Positions 24,036-32,084 of a DNA stretch of 33,505 bases are shown here, piece after piece. The notes beneath the pieces were generated by a model. That model saw only the letters and a list, made by a program, of their open reading frames with translations. It ran no database searches and was not told where the DNA came from. Source of the stretch: Bdellovibrio sp. (GTDB lineage Bacteria; Myxococcota; SpSt-1050); NCBI GenBank assembly GCA_020725805.1, contig DYEF01000003.1, positions 1 to 33,505 of the forward strand. The letters are read 5' to 3'. The number at the start of each line of letters is the position of its first letter. Within the stretch, counting starts at the first letter, position 1. The translations under genes were made by a program, and so were the position numbers.

Positions 24036-27020
24036 ATGAAGAGGATTCTGTCAGTCATATTCCTTCTGCTTCTTTCCGCGCAGGAAATCTGCTCACAGGA
24101 AACAATAAAGGATATTCTGGGCAAAAAGGTCCTCTCACTCGAAATCAAAGGCGTCTCTCAGGATATGCAGACGGATATTCTGAAACTCATACCGCTCAGG
24201 AAAGGTGACAAGCTCAGCATCGAGGCAGTAAAGAGGTCCATCAAGCTGATATACAAGGTTTACGATATCGACAATGTCGAAGTATATGCCTCACAGCGGT
24301 CCGGAGGTACCGATATTGTATTCAGAATCGTTCCGTCTGTTTTTATTAAGGATGTCAGGATATTCGGCAACGAAAATGTCCCGACGCTCGACATAATCAG
24401 GGCAATGGAATTCAACAGGATGAGTATCTTTTCCAAGGCACAGGAGACCAACTATATCGAAAAAATTACCCAGTATCTCTATTCCCGCGGTTTCAGAAAG
24501 GCGGTCGTCAAGACATATACGGAGAATACAGACCTTCCGAACGTTCTGAATCTCTTCGTTATCATCGAGGAGAATGAAAGGGCTGTCGTGGGCAATGCCG
24601 AGATAGAAGTAAATGATATCAGACTCCGCTCATCTGCACTCAACACACTCGGAATCAATGAGGGCGAACCTCTTGATATCGTAAACATCAAAAAGAAAAG
24701 GGAGAAACTAATAAAGAGTTTCAAAAACAAAGGACGGATATTCGTCTCTGTATCGGAGCCTTCCGTAAAATACAACCCCCAGAAAAACTCAGGTGATATA
24801 TCGGTAAAGATCGAAAACGAAAGACCTGTTAAGGTTCTGGTAAAAGGCAACAGGACAATGCCGCTAAGAAAGATCAGAGAGAATCTTATGAACCTTATTG
24901 AATCACAGGAGAGACTGGACATTGACGTCATCAAATACGAATTAACCGAACTTTACCGGTCCTACGGATATTATTTTGCGGAGATAAATGTCAGAATAAA
25001 GAGAAAGATGAATTACGACCATCTCATAATTGATATAGATGAGAAGAATCAGGTATTAATCAAGGGATTCGAGTTCGAAGGCAACAAGCATTACAGCAGT
25101 CAGGTACTGAGTGATATTATTCAGACATATATAGAGGAGGTCTTCCCGCAGGAATCTGCATTCGAACAGGTAAAGTATCAGGAGATGGAATACGGACTTC
25201 TGATATCTGATATCAGTGACAAATCCGGGTACCAGAGAAGGATATCGGTTGAGCAGGACAGGACAAAACTTCTGTCAGGAGAGTATCTGCATACAAATTC
25301 CACACTCGAAAACTTCTACAAATCAAACGGTTTTTTAAGTGTCGAGGTTCAGGAACCACAGATGATATTCAATGAATCCAAAAGTCAGGTCACTTTAAGA
25401 TACACAATCAAAGAGGGAGTTCAGACAATCGTAAAGAAGATAAGCTTCGAAAACAACAAATCACTTTCATCTTTCATCCTCTCTATGAATACGAGAAGCC
25501 TCAGGAACAAACCCCTGAGTTATTTCGAACTGGAGAATGCGGCACTCGGGATCAGGAGGATGTATGAAAACGAGGGGTACTACTTTGTCTCTGTTGATTA
25601 CGAGGTGGATTTTTCAGGGGACAGAAAAACGGCTGACATTCGGTTTATTATAGAAGAAAATCCGAAGGTATACGTAAAAAGAATCATTCCTCAGGGAAAT
25701 TATTCAACGAACGATTCGGTCATTCTTTCGAATATATTTCTCAAGGAACGTGGGCTTTTGAGACAGAATGACCTGATATCCTCTCAGGCGAGGCTTTTGA
25801 GACTCTCTGTCTTTCAGGACGCGAGCCTGAGCGTTCTGGAGCCCGAATTCGTTCTGCCTGAAAAGGATGTACTCGTTCAGGTAAGGGAGAACGAACCGAG
25901 ATATATCGAATACTCCCTCGGGCTTTCTACGGAAGAAGGCATAAGAACGACCTTTATGTTCAATCATCTCAATCTCTTCAGAAGTGCCCTCGAGTTCAAC
26001 TCGCGGCTCACACTCAGCTATCAGGTCTTTATGTATATCCCGGGCTATTACGATGACAGTGTGGCATCGGCGTATAAGGACCTCGTGCTCACCGATGCCG
26101 TCTCACGTTATTTAAATCTCGGACTTAATTATCCTAAGATCTACGGCATCCCTCTTATGGCCTCCACACGACTCGATATAATAAATGAACGTGTAAATCA
26201 GCGGGCGTATTATATGGACAGGTCGGCACTCAGCCCCTCCTTCGAGATTCAGACCCTGAAATTTCTTTCGTTTTACCTCCAGCTCTCACTGGATTACAAG
26301 TATCTCAAGCGGACCCCGGCTGTCATTCCCGATTCAGCACTCTCATACTCGGAGCTGCAGGCTCTCAGAACACCGCTTGGCTCCAACATCCTCGGCTCGG
26401 TCAAACCTACGATCACCTATGACAGACGGGATGACAAGTTCAACCCGCACAGAGGATATTACATTACTCTTGGCAGTGAATATGTCCAGAACCTTGGCTC
26501 AAAACCGGTCTCGCTTCTCAAACTGAATTCGGTAAACACCCTCTATATCCCGACCAGCAGGAAGAATACCCTCGCCTTGCAGATTGCCGGAGGCAACATC
26601 TTTTCGCTCGCCGACGACTCTCAGACACCATCGGATATGTTCTTCTATCTGGGCGGACGTTCTACCCTCAGGGGAATTGCCGAAAGTGCCGTATGGCCCG
26701 CCGACATCAGCAACGAATCAAAGATTGAAGGAGGAGAAGTAAAACTCTCTCCGGGAGGAAATACCTATCTTATGTACAAGATAGAGTTCAGATTCCCTCT
26801 TACAAAGGGTTTCGACGGCGGTATATTTATCGATGCCGGAAATCTCTGGGCAAATTCAGACAACTTCTCGTTTTTGAAGCTCAGGGCGACGACCGGATTC
26901 GGACTCAGGTACAGAACACCGGTCGGTCCTATTGCACTCGATATCGGCTTCAACCTTATGCCGGACGAGGCGGTCTCGGAGCCCGTTATGGCGTGGCATT
27001 TCTCAGTCGGATTATTTTAG
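24036..27020 (+). CDS. Omp85-family outer-membrane protein, TamA/BamA-like, about seven POTRA-like domains
   Basis: 994 residues from the ATG at 24036 (GGGAG upstream, signal peptide 1-20). Earlier in-frame starts lie inside tamB and lack a signal peptide. I divide the periplasmic part into seven POTRA-like units, starting near 31, 103, 185, 263, 340, 463 and 544, each with the strand-helix-helix-strand pattern and G-N or Y-x-x-x-G-(Y/F) landmarks (SRGFRKA, SYGYYFA, SNGFLSV, NEGYYFV). Unit five carries an insert (about 370-415). The barrel (about 620-994) has the lid-loop motif as GGRSTLRGI (873-881), a YKIEFRFPL strand, FDGGIFIDAGNLW and a terminal Phe. TamA usually has three POTRAs and BamA five, so this is a long variant. 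Being next to tamB it is probably its outer-membrane partner, though it could equally be a BamA paralogue. Confidence 0.9.
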   Translation: MKRILSVIFLLLLSAQEICSQETIKDILGKKVLSLEIKGVSQDMQTDILKLIPLRKGDKLSIEAVKRSIKLIYKVYDIDNVEVYASQRSGGTDIVFRIVPSVFIKDVRIFGNENVPTLDIIRAMEFNRMSIFSKAQETNYIEKITQYLYSRGFRKAVVKTYTENTDLPNVLNLFVIIEENERAVVGNAEIEVNDIRLRSSALNTLGINEGEPLDIVNIKKKREKLIKSFKNKGRIFVSVSEPSVKYNPQKNSGDISVKIENERPVKVLVKGNRTMPLRKIRENLMNLIESQERLDIDVIKYELTELYRSYGYYFAEINVRIKRKMNYDHLIIDIDEKNQVLIKGFEFEGNKHYSSQVLSDIIQTYIEEVFPQESAFEQVKYQEMEYGLLISDISDKSGYQRRISVEQDRTKLLSGEYLHTNSTLENFYKSNGFLSVEVQEPQMIFNESKSQVTLRYTIKEGVQTIVKKISFENNKSLSSFILSMNTRSLRNKPLSYFELENAALGIRRMYENEGYYFVSVDYEVDFSGDRKTADIRFIIEENPKVYVKRIIPQGNYSTNDSVILSNIFLKERGLLRQNDLISSQARLLRLSVFQDASLSVLEPEFVLPEKDVLVQVRENEPRYIEYSLGLSTEEGIRTTFMFNHLNLFRSALEFNSRLTLSYQVFMYIPGYYDDSVASAYKDLVLTDAVSRYLNLGLNYPKIYGIPLMASTRLDIINERVNQRAYYMDRSALSPSFEIQTLKFLSFYLQLSLDYKYLKRTPAVIPDSALSYSELQALRTPLGSNILGSVKPTITYDRRDDKFNPHRGYYITLGSEYVQNLGSKPVSLLKLNSVNTLYIPTSRKNTLALQIAGGNIFSLADDSQTPSDMFFYLGGRSTLRGIAESAVWPADISNESKIEGGEVKLSPGGNTYLMYKIEFRFPLTKGFDGGIFIDAGNLWANSDNFSFLKLRATTGFGLRYRTPVGPIALDIGFNLMPDEAVSEPVMAWHFSVGLF

Positions 27021-27026
27021 TCAGCT

Positions 27027-27737
27027 ATGGAGAAGATAAAAATTATATCAGTGACAAGTATGATTCTTCTCATCGCGGCGTTTTCAATCTATACAAAATG
27101 CGATGCCAAGGAGGATGGCAAGTTGAAGGATAAGAAAATATTTCTGCCCGAACCAAAAACAAAGGGTTCAGTCTCAGTAGAAGAGACACTCAGCAAAAGA
27201 AGGTCTGTCAGGAAATTTCAGGATACACCTCTGAGTATTCCGGAAGTATCGCAGTTATTATGGGCCGCTTACGGAATCACGGAGAAAGACGGCAGAAAGA
27301 CCACTCCATCTGCCGGCGCTACATACCCGCTTGAGATATATGTTGTGGTAAAGAACGTTGAAAAACTGAAACCGGGGCTTTACAAATATGATTCCGGAGG
27401 ACATTTTCTCACAAACATAAAGGAGGGGAATTTTTACAACGAGATTTCCGAGACGACATATCAGCCACAGATGTGCAAAAGTGCCCCGATGATTTTTGTC
27501 ATTACCGCAATAACCGAAAAAACAACATCTGTCTACGGTGAGCGCGGGATCAGATATATCTTTATGGAGACGGGACATAGTGCACAGAACATATCGCTTC
27601 AGGGTGTCTCACTCGGAATAGGCTCTGTCCTTGTAGGTGCATTCGACGATGATAAGGTCGCGGGTGTTTTATCACTGAAAAATGGAGAAATCCCGCTCTA
27701 TATAATACCCGTCGGGAAGACAGAGAGATACAAGTAA
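27027..27737 (+). CDS. Secreted SagB/ThcOx-type nitroreductase-fold flavin oxidoreductase
   Basis: 236 residues with an N-terminal signal or anchor (about 6-22). The nitroreductase fold is recognised by RRSVRKFQDTPLS (FMN phosphate-binding Arg/Ser cluster, about 58-70), QLLWAAYGIT, TTPSAGATYPLEIYVVV, LKPGLYKYD, and the C-terminal GVSLGIGSVLVGAFDDDKV with a final IIPVGK. The pattern fits the SagB-type branch, whose best-known members oxidise azolines to azoles in peptide natural products; most bacterial members of this branch have unknown substrates. A secreted version is unusual because FMN must be loaded before or after export. It starts 6 nt after the Omp85 gene, so it is the last gene of the Tam operon. 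No peptide precursor or YcaO cyclase gene is nearby, so an azole role is not supported. Confidence 0.85.
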   Translation: MEKIKIISVTSMILLIAAFSIYTKCDAKEDGKLKDKKIFLPEPKTKGSVSVEETLSKRRSVRKFQDTPLSIPEVSQLLWAAYGITEKDGRKTTPSAGATYPLEIYVVVKNVEKLKPGLYKYDSGGHFLTNIKEGNFYNEISETTYQPQMCKSAPMIFVITAITEKTTSVYGERGIRYIFMETGHSAQNISLQGVSLGIGSVLVGAFDDDKVAGVLSLKNGEIPLYIIPVGKTERYK

Positions 27738-27900
27738 AGTTATCGAATACCTCTGTAATTATTCAAAAAACCATAGAGAGATTAGTGCCGAAGAACTGAA
27801 GATTATATGAGCTCTGAAATCAAAAGAGCGGAATAATTTATCTATATCTAAAAGTATTTTTTATGATATTAGTCAGATTGAACTAACTCTTAGATATCTT

Positions 27901-28536
27901 TTACCTACCCGGTAAGTTCTCCTGCTCTATCAGCCTTATCGGCTCTTCGGTAATTTCGGAGGAGGCGTTGCGGCCAAAGTCGATGAGCTCTATTTTTGTA
28001 TTCTCGGATTCTGCCTTAATCACTCCGAAAAACGGTATCTCCTTTGAATAAATCATCTTGGATTTCGGCTTGTCGGATTTTACCGAAAAGGCTGGAATAC
28101 TCTTCTTCCCAAACTTGTATTGTATCTTCTCACCGACGTTCTCTATACAGGGAAACGATTTGAGCGTCTCTTCCGTCTTATCCTGCGAGCCTGTCGGAAC
28201 CTCGAGTACGGGAGAATAGCCGGGTCTGCTCTTGTTGATTATTTTTACAATCTGTCTTAAAACCTTATCGGGTCTCAGCGGGTCTCCGACAATCAGCCTC
28301 TTGATAATAAAATCGAGTTCCTTACCCCTCGCAATTATCTCAAACCAGAGTGCCTTCTTCTCATTCTCCTTCTCTTCCCCTACAATGGCAAGTTTCAGCT
28401 CCAGCTTCTCCTTCTCAGAATAAATGCTGTAGCTGACCCAATCACCGTTTTCAGGCATTCTGCCGCGATTGCAGTCCAGTGCATCGGACTGGTTTATAAC
28501 AAACAAAGACATTAAAAAAACAATTAAATAACTCAT
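27901..28536 (-). CDS. Secreted hypothetical protein
   Basis: 211 residues with a signal peptide (about 1-19, ending SDA-LDC). I do not recognise the family. The mature part starts with NGDWVSYSIYS, has charged alternating strands (KLELKLAIVGEE, ALWFEIIARG), a Cys pair (22 and about 129), and FFGVIKAESENTKIELIDFG near the end. This overall look (a W-V-x-Y strand, a reported quantity, then IP-FGVIKAES) resembles periplasmic beta-rich proteins built to bind hydrophobic ligands, but that is only an impression. It is divergent from mscL. The 163-bp gap on its 3' side (27738-27900) contains no recognisable gene. No Shine-Dalgarno site precedes the ATG. Confidence 0.65.
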   Translation of the reverse strand: MSYLIVFLMSLFVINQSDALDCNRGRMPENGDWVSYSIYSEKEKLELKLAIVGEEKENEKKALWFEIIARGKELDFIIKRLIVGDPLRPDKVLRQIVKIINKSRPGYSPVLEVPTGSQDKTEETLKSFPCIENVGEKIQYKFGKKSIPAFSVKSDKPKSKMIYSKEIPFFGVIKAESENTKIELIDFGRNASSEITEEPIRLIEQENLPGR

Positions 28537-28542
28537 AAAACA

Positions 28543-28572
28543 ATTCTATCCCATCAAAGCACCTTTTGTAAA
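28543..28572 (-). promoter_or_regulatory. Promoter abutting the 211-residue secreted protein gene
   Basis: On the minus strand TTTACA (28567-28572), 18 nt, TAGAAT (28543-28548). The -10 box ends 6 nt before the ATG at 28536, which would make the A of the start codon the likely first transcribed base, a leaderless mRNA. Confidence 0.5.
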
Positions 28573-28681
28573 CATTTTTCTAATCTGCCCGAAAAAGTCT
28601 TTCGTAAAAACAATAATTCAAATCTGCATCAGATGTGCTATGCTCCGGAATATATCAGCAATGTAACGGAGGAACATTTTG

Positions 28682-29062
28682 ATGAATTTATCGGAATTTA
28701 AGAAATTTTTGCTACGGGGTAATGTAATCGACCTCGCGGTAGCGGTCATTATCGGTGCGGCATTCAATCAGATTGTAAACTCACTGGTTGCGGATGTCTT
28801 TACGCCTATGCTTGGTCTCATCGGCGGTGCACCGGACTTTTCTGCAATCAAAGTAGGGCCTGTCTCTGTAGGCAAGTTCATCAACGCAGTTATCAATTTT
28901 CTGATTGTCGCCTCGGTAATTTTCTGGGGAGTAATCAAACCTGTTCAGAAGCTCAAAACACTTGCCGTAAAGGAGGAAGAGGCAAAGCCCAAACCTGTCC
29001 CCGAAAATATTCTCTTACTAAAGGATATTCTGGAAACACTCAAAAGTATCGAAAAGAAATAG
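28682..29062 (+). CDS. mscL: Large-conductance mechanosensitive channel MscL
   Basis: 126 residues from the ATG at 28682, 9 nt after GGAGG; a TTG one codon earlier is less likely. MscL is a homopentameric inner-membrane pore that opens under membrane tension to release solutes during osmotic downshock. The N-terminal helix and first transmembrane helix are very typical: FLLRGNVIDLAVAVIIGAAF followed by IVNSLVADVFTPMLGLIGG. The second helix is VGKFINAVINFLIVASVIFW, and a charged cytoplasmic helix (VKEEEAKP, LLKDILETLKSIEKK) ends the protein, as in the family. The length is normal (E. coli 136). It is a single gene, divergent from the secreted hypothetical. Confidence 0.97.
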   Translation: MNLSEFKKFLLRGNVIDLAVAVIIGAAFNQIVNSLVADVFTPMLGLIGGAPDFSAIKVGPVSVGKFINAVINFLIVASVIFWGVIKPVQKLKTLAVKEEEAKPKPVPENILLLKDILETLKSIEKK

Positions 29063-29132
29063 TTCTCTAAAATTCCTGTTTGCTCTGTTTTCATTTCAGA
29101 TTTTCAATATCCGGCTACGAGCTATAGCTCAG

Positions 29133-29474
29133 TCACTTCCCTTCCAGCTTCTTCTTTATTACTTCCTCAATCTCGTCCTTCTCCGTATCAGTCTTATTTA
29201 CAGGCTCCTTATCGGGACTGTGATTCTCCCTTTTCTGCTCATTCCTGATGACCTTTTTTACTTCCCTGTCTGCATCAACTATACTGACCGACGGGCTCTT
29301 TTCAATTTCGGACCTGAAGAAACCGGTTACTCTCTCATATATGGTACGGTTGTCAAATCTGTGATAGAAAAGGACATATACGGCTGCTGCAAAAATTATG
29401 AGATAGAGAATATACTTTCCGGCCGGAAATCCGCTTTTTTTCTTGTAGGCAATCCTTTTCTTAAGAGGGCTCAC
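29133..29474 (-). CDS. Small single-pass membrane protein of unknown function
   Basis: 113 residues. A basic N-terminus (KKRIAYKKK) precedes one transmembrane helix (about 20-38, YILYLIIFAAAVYVLFY), and the rest is a highly charged region ending in a Glu/Lys-rich helix. It starts with GTG directly after the purC stop codon, with AGAGG inside purC as the ribosome site, so it is translated as the last gene of the pfk-pur operon. No family recognised. The palindrome GAGCTATAGCTC (29119-29130) lies just after its stop. Confidence 0.6.
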   Translation of the reverse strand: MSPLKKRIAYKKKSGFPAGKYILYLIIFAAAVYVLFYHRFDNRTIYERVTGFFRSEIEKSPSVSIVDADREVKKVIRNEQKRENHSPDKEPVNKTDTEKDEIEEVIKKKLEGK

Positions 29475-30500
29475 CTATATAAACCTCTTTATGACATTAA
29501 TCGATTCCTTAAGCTCCGGGACACCGGCAAACCACTCTCTGCCTGTCAGTCTGTTTGTGCAGTATCTGTAGAGGTCTGCAATTGCCTCCCTGAACTCTGA
29601 GGGGAGTCTCTCGGGTTGCTTTTCGCATATCTCCCTAAAGTTCTGCCTGTCCTTCTCCTTTGCACGGTTTAAGGCCTCGAACCATTCGGTCTTACGATAG
29701 TAGATTCTGGCAACCTCCTTCGAGACCGGCATCCCTTCGTATGTAAACCTGCATTCGTCCAGCGTGCCGAAGACATCGACTATACATATTTCGCCGCTCT
29801 CATCAACCGCAAATTCAATCTTTCCGTCCTCATTTACAAGACCGAGTTTTGCAAACTCTTCTGTAATCAGATTATTAAGCTGGTTCAGCATATCCTTGAG
29901 GCGGGAAATCCTTTTACTGTCAAGACCTGATATTCTCTCTGCCTCGTCCCACTTTATGTATCTGTCCGTCCTCTCGAGTTTCGTTGAGACATCATAAATC
30001 GGATTTTTCAGCTCAGAGCCCGGTTCCGGCATCGCGTCAAGACCAAGATCAGACGGAGTTATCTCCCCGCTCTTGAGTCTCTTGAAGACCGAACTGCCTT
30101 CCGGCAATCTGTTGCGGTAAATTACCTCGAGCGGGATGAGATAGTTTCTGCTGATACCTTTGTACTGGGAGTAGTCATAGGTTTTGTCGGGCAGAAGCGG
30201 TGGTCTGTATACATTGAATATTTTTACACACATCGCAGAGGAGGCGGACCTGAGAGCCCCGAGTCTGGTTGCCTTACCCTCCGAATCCATCCCGATATAA
30301 TGAGTCTTGAATCCGTTCTTTTCGGCGAGCTCGAAGAAATGTGCACCTAAAATGGCAATCGATTTCCCCTTGTCAGGGATGAGGTCGGGCATCTCTCCCC
30401 AGTCGAAGACGGAATATCTGTCCGAAAAAGTAAATATACCTTCTCCTGCCTTATCAGGTTCGGGCTGTCTTATGATTCTCAGGTCTTTTACACTACCCAT
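29475..30500 (-). CDS. purC: Phosphoribosylaminoimidazole-succinocarboxamide (SAICAR) synthase
   Basis: 341 residues from the ATG at 30500, 7 nt after GGAG; a TTG eight codons upstream lies within purE and is rejected. The enzyme joins aspartate to CAIR with ATP, step 8 of purine synthesis. SVKDL near the start, FTFSDRYSVFDWG (23-35), the family signature IPLEVIYRNRLPEGSS (122-137), NPIYDVSTKLERTDR (166-180) and IVDVFGTLDECRF support the call. It is longer than E. coli PurC (237), matching the long subfamily with extra C-terminal sequence. The start overlaps the end of purE by 8 bp, so the two are translationally coupled. Confidence 0.93.
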   Translation of the reverse strand: MGSVKDLRIIRQPEPDKAGEGIFTFSDRYSVFDWGEMPDLIPDKGKSIAILGAHFFELAEKNGFKTHYIGMDSEGKATRLGALRSASSAMCVKIFNVYRPPLLPDKTYDYSQYKGISRNYLIPLEVIYRNRLPEGSSVFKRLKSGEITPSDLGLDAMPEPGSELKNPIYDVSTKLERTDRYIKWDEAERISGLDSKRISRLKDMLNQLNNLITEEFAKLGLVNEDGKIEFAVDESGEICIVDVFGTLDECRFTYEGMPVSKEVARIYYRKTEWFEALNRAKEKDRQNFREICEKQPERLPSEFREAIADLYRYCTNRLTGREWFAGVPELKESINVIKRFI

Positions 30501-30960
30501 TTTTAATCTCCGAATCTGCGTCAAAGAGTTTCTTCTGCTGAGCCTTCTGATACTCCTCTACCTTCTTTCTTACATCCTCATCCCTGATTCCGATTATCTT
30601 TGCAGCGGCCAGAGCGGCATTCTCCGGAGTAAGGACAAGCATCGGGGCAATCCCGGAAGGCATTCTGACCGTCGAGTAAAGGTCGTACAGGACGTTCTGC
30701 CCGTCAAGAGGAGGGCAGGCAATAACAGGCTTGCTGGTATTCCCGTCGGTTAGTCCCGAGAGCGCATTACTTCTTCCGGCAACAGTAATAATAATATCGC
30801 AGTCCGAATTCCTGATAATACTCAGTGTCTGCTCGGGAACCTTGTGCGCAGACGCAACTCTCATCTCAGACGAAATACCAAATTTTTTCAGTTCATCGGA
30901 TATCTTTTTACACCAGTCTTTGTCAGCCGGCGAGCCCATTAGTATGAGCGATCTAGGCAT
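30493..30960 (-). CDS. purE: Class II PurE, AIR carboxylase (CO2-using type)
   Basis: 155 residues; GGAGG lies upstream of the ATG. The core MGSPADKDWCKKI is common to all PurE. The diagnostic positions are class II: SAHK (37-40) rather than SAHRTP, AGRSNALSG (61-69) rather than AGGAAHLPGM, and RMPSGIAPMLVLTPENAA (99 onward). These match the PurE domain of animal PAICS and the spirochaete enzymes, which carboxylate AIR directly with CO2 to CAIR. If so, PurK and its ATP-consuming N5-CAIR step are not needed. No purK is in the window. It lies 26 nt after the phosphofructokinase gene and overlaps purC. Confidence 0.92.
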   Translation of the reverse strand: MPRSLILMGSPADKDWCKKISDELKKFGISSEMRVASAHKVPEQTLSIIRNSDCDIIITVAGRSNALSGLTDGNTSKPVIACPPLDGQNVLYDLYSTVRMPSGIAPMLVLTPENAALAAAKIIGIRDEDVRKKVEEYQKAQQKKLFDADSEIKNG

Positions 30961-30986
30961 TAGGCCTTCCTCCCTTGCAAACGGTC

Positions 30987-32054
30987 TTATCCAAAAAAGA
31001 CCTCGGACTCCTTATAGAAGTTCATATCAAGTGTCTTGGTCTTCCCTATGTAATTTCCGTGCTTGTCGAGTTCTGCAATATCCCTGACATCAACAGAGAC
31101 GATATTTCCTCCGACGGTTCCGACCATCTTGCCGAATTCATTATTTGCCACAAGGTCGACTGCCTTGAGACCGAGTCTGGTTGCCAGAATCCTGTCCGTC
31201 GGGGTCGGCGCTCCGCCTCTCTGTATATGTCCGAGAATGACGTATCTGGTCTCGTATCCGGTCCGTTTCTCGATCTCCTTCGAGAGGGCAACGGAGATTC
31301 CTCCGAGTATCGGATGGTCGAATGCGACATCCATCTTGTCGGAAGTCCCTTTTATGGAGTTGTCTTTCGATACAGCACCTTCTGCAACCACTACAATAGA
31401 GAAGGTCTTTCCTCTCCTCTCGTGTCTCTTTTTAAGAATTGCACAGACCTCTTCAATATCAAAAGGCTTTTCGGGGACGAGTATAAGGTCAGCCCCTCCT
31501 GCCATTCCGGAGAGTGCGGCAATCCAGCCTGCGTGTCTGCCCATAACCTCGATAACCATAACCCTGTCGTGGGATTCCGCTGTTGTATGGAGGTTGTCAA
31601 TTGCCTCGGTGGCGATCTTGACTGCTGTATCAAATCCTATGGTATAGTCAGTACCGACCACATCATTGTCAATCGTTTTCGGTACGCACACAATCGGGAA
31701 GTCGTATTTGATAAACATATTTGCGGCAACGCCGAGTGTATCATTTCCTCCGATTGCAATGAGTGCATCCAGACCGAATTTTTTCAGATTATCCCTGATC
31801 TTGAGATAGCCGTCCTCGATCTTTGCAGGATTGGTTCTGGATGTCCCGAGAATCGTTCCTCCCTTCGGAAGGATTCCTGATACCGCAAGCTTCGTAAGAG
31901 GCTCGACGAGTCCGTCAATGGGACCGCTCCACCCTCTCTTAAAGCCCACAACATCAAACCCGTACCCGTCAATCGCCCTTCTTACTACTGCCCTGATTGC
32001 AGCATTGAGGCCCGGACAATCACCGCCGCCTGTAAGTACACCTATCTTTTTCAT
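30987..32054 (-). CDS. 6-phosphofructokinase with pyrophosphate-type active-site residues
   Basis: 355 residues; AAGGAG 8 nt before the ATG. GVLTGGGDCPGLNAAIR opens the protein, and TIDND (127-131) holds the catalytic Asp129. MGRHAGW (171-177) and the substrate-binding HIQRGGAPTP region are intact. Phosphoryl-donor positions: the GGDGS loop of ATP enzymes reads GGNDT (102-106), with Asp105 where ATP-users have Gly, and Lys126 precedes TIDND where ATP-users have Gly. Asp plus Lys is the established signature of PPi-dependent enzymes, so PPi:fructose-6-phosphate phosphotransferase activity (reversible) is predicted. The position before it, usually Asp or Glu, is Asn104 here. First gene of an operon with purE, purC and a membrane protein; it has its own TTGACA promoter. 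Confidence 0.93.
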   Translation of the reverse strand: MKKIGVLTGGGDCPGLNAAIRAVVRRAIDGYGFDVVGFKRGWSGPIDGLVEPLTKLAVSGILPKGGTILGTSRTNPAKIEDGYLKIRDNLKKFGLDALIAIGGNDTLGVAANMFIKYDFPIVCVPKTIDNDVVGTDYTIGFDTAVKIATEAIDNLHTTAESHDRVMVIEVMGRHAGWIAALSGMAGGADLILVPEKPFDIEEVCAILKKRHERRGKTFSIVVVAEGAVSKDNSIKGTSDKMDVAFDHPILGGISVALSKEIEKRTGYETRYVILGHIQRGGAPTPTDRILATRLGLKAVDLVANNEFGKMVGTVGGNIVSVDVRDIAELDKHGNYIGKTKTLDMNFYKESEVFFG

Positions 32055-32084
32055 ACTTCATACTCCTTTGAAAAAGGACTTGCT

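Noticed and set aside
27027-27737. A ribosomal azole-peptide biosynthesis cluster, because of the SagB-type enzyme
   Set aside because: There is no YcaO cyclase, E1-like partner or precursor peptide nearby, and the enzyme carries an export signal, unlike classical SagB.
27738-27905. A plus-strand frame after the SagB-type gene with about 55 codons broken by a single TGA, like a pseudogene remnant
   Set aside because: In an A/T-rich gap of this length one stop is not far from expectation, and I recognise no family in the translation.
29111-29135. A tRNA-like 5' end (GCTATAGCTCAGT)
   Set aside because: The rest of a tRNA is missing: no anticodon arm, T-arm or acceptor 3' end follows, and the sequence runs into the coding region of the small membrane protein. 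The GAGCTATAGCTC part is just a short palindrome.
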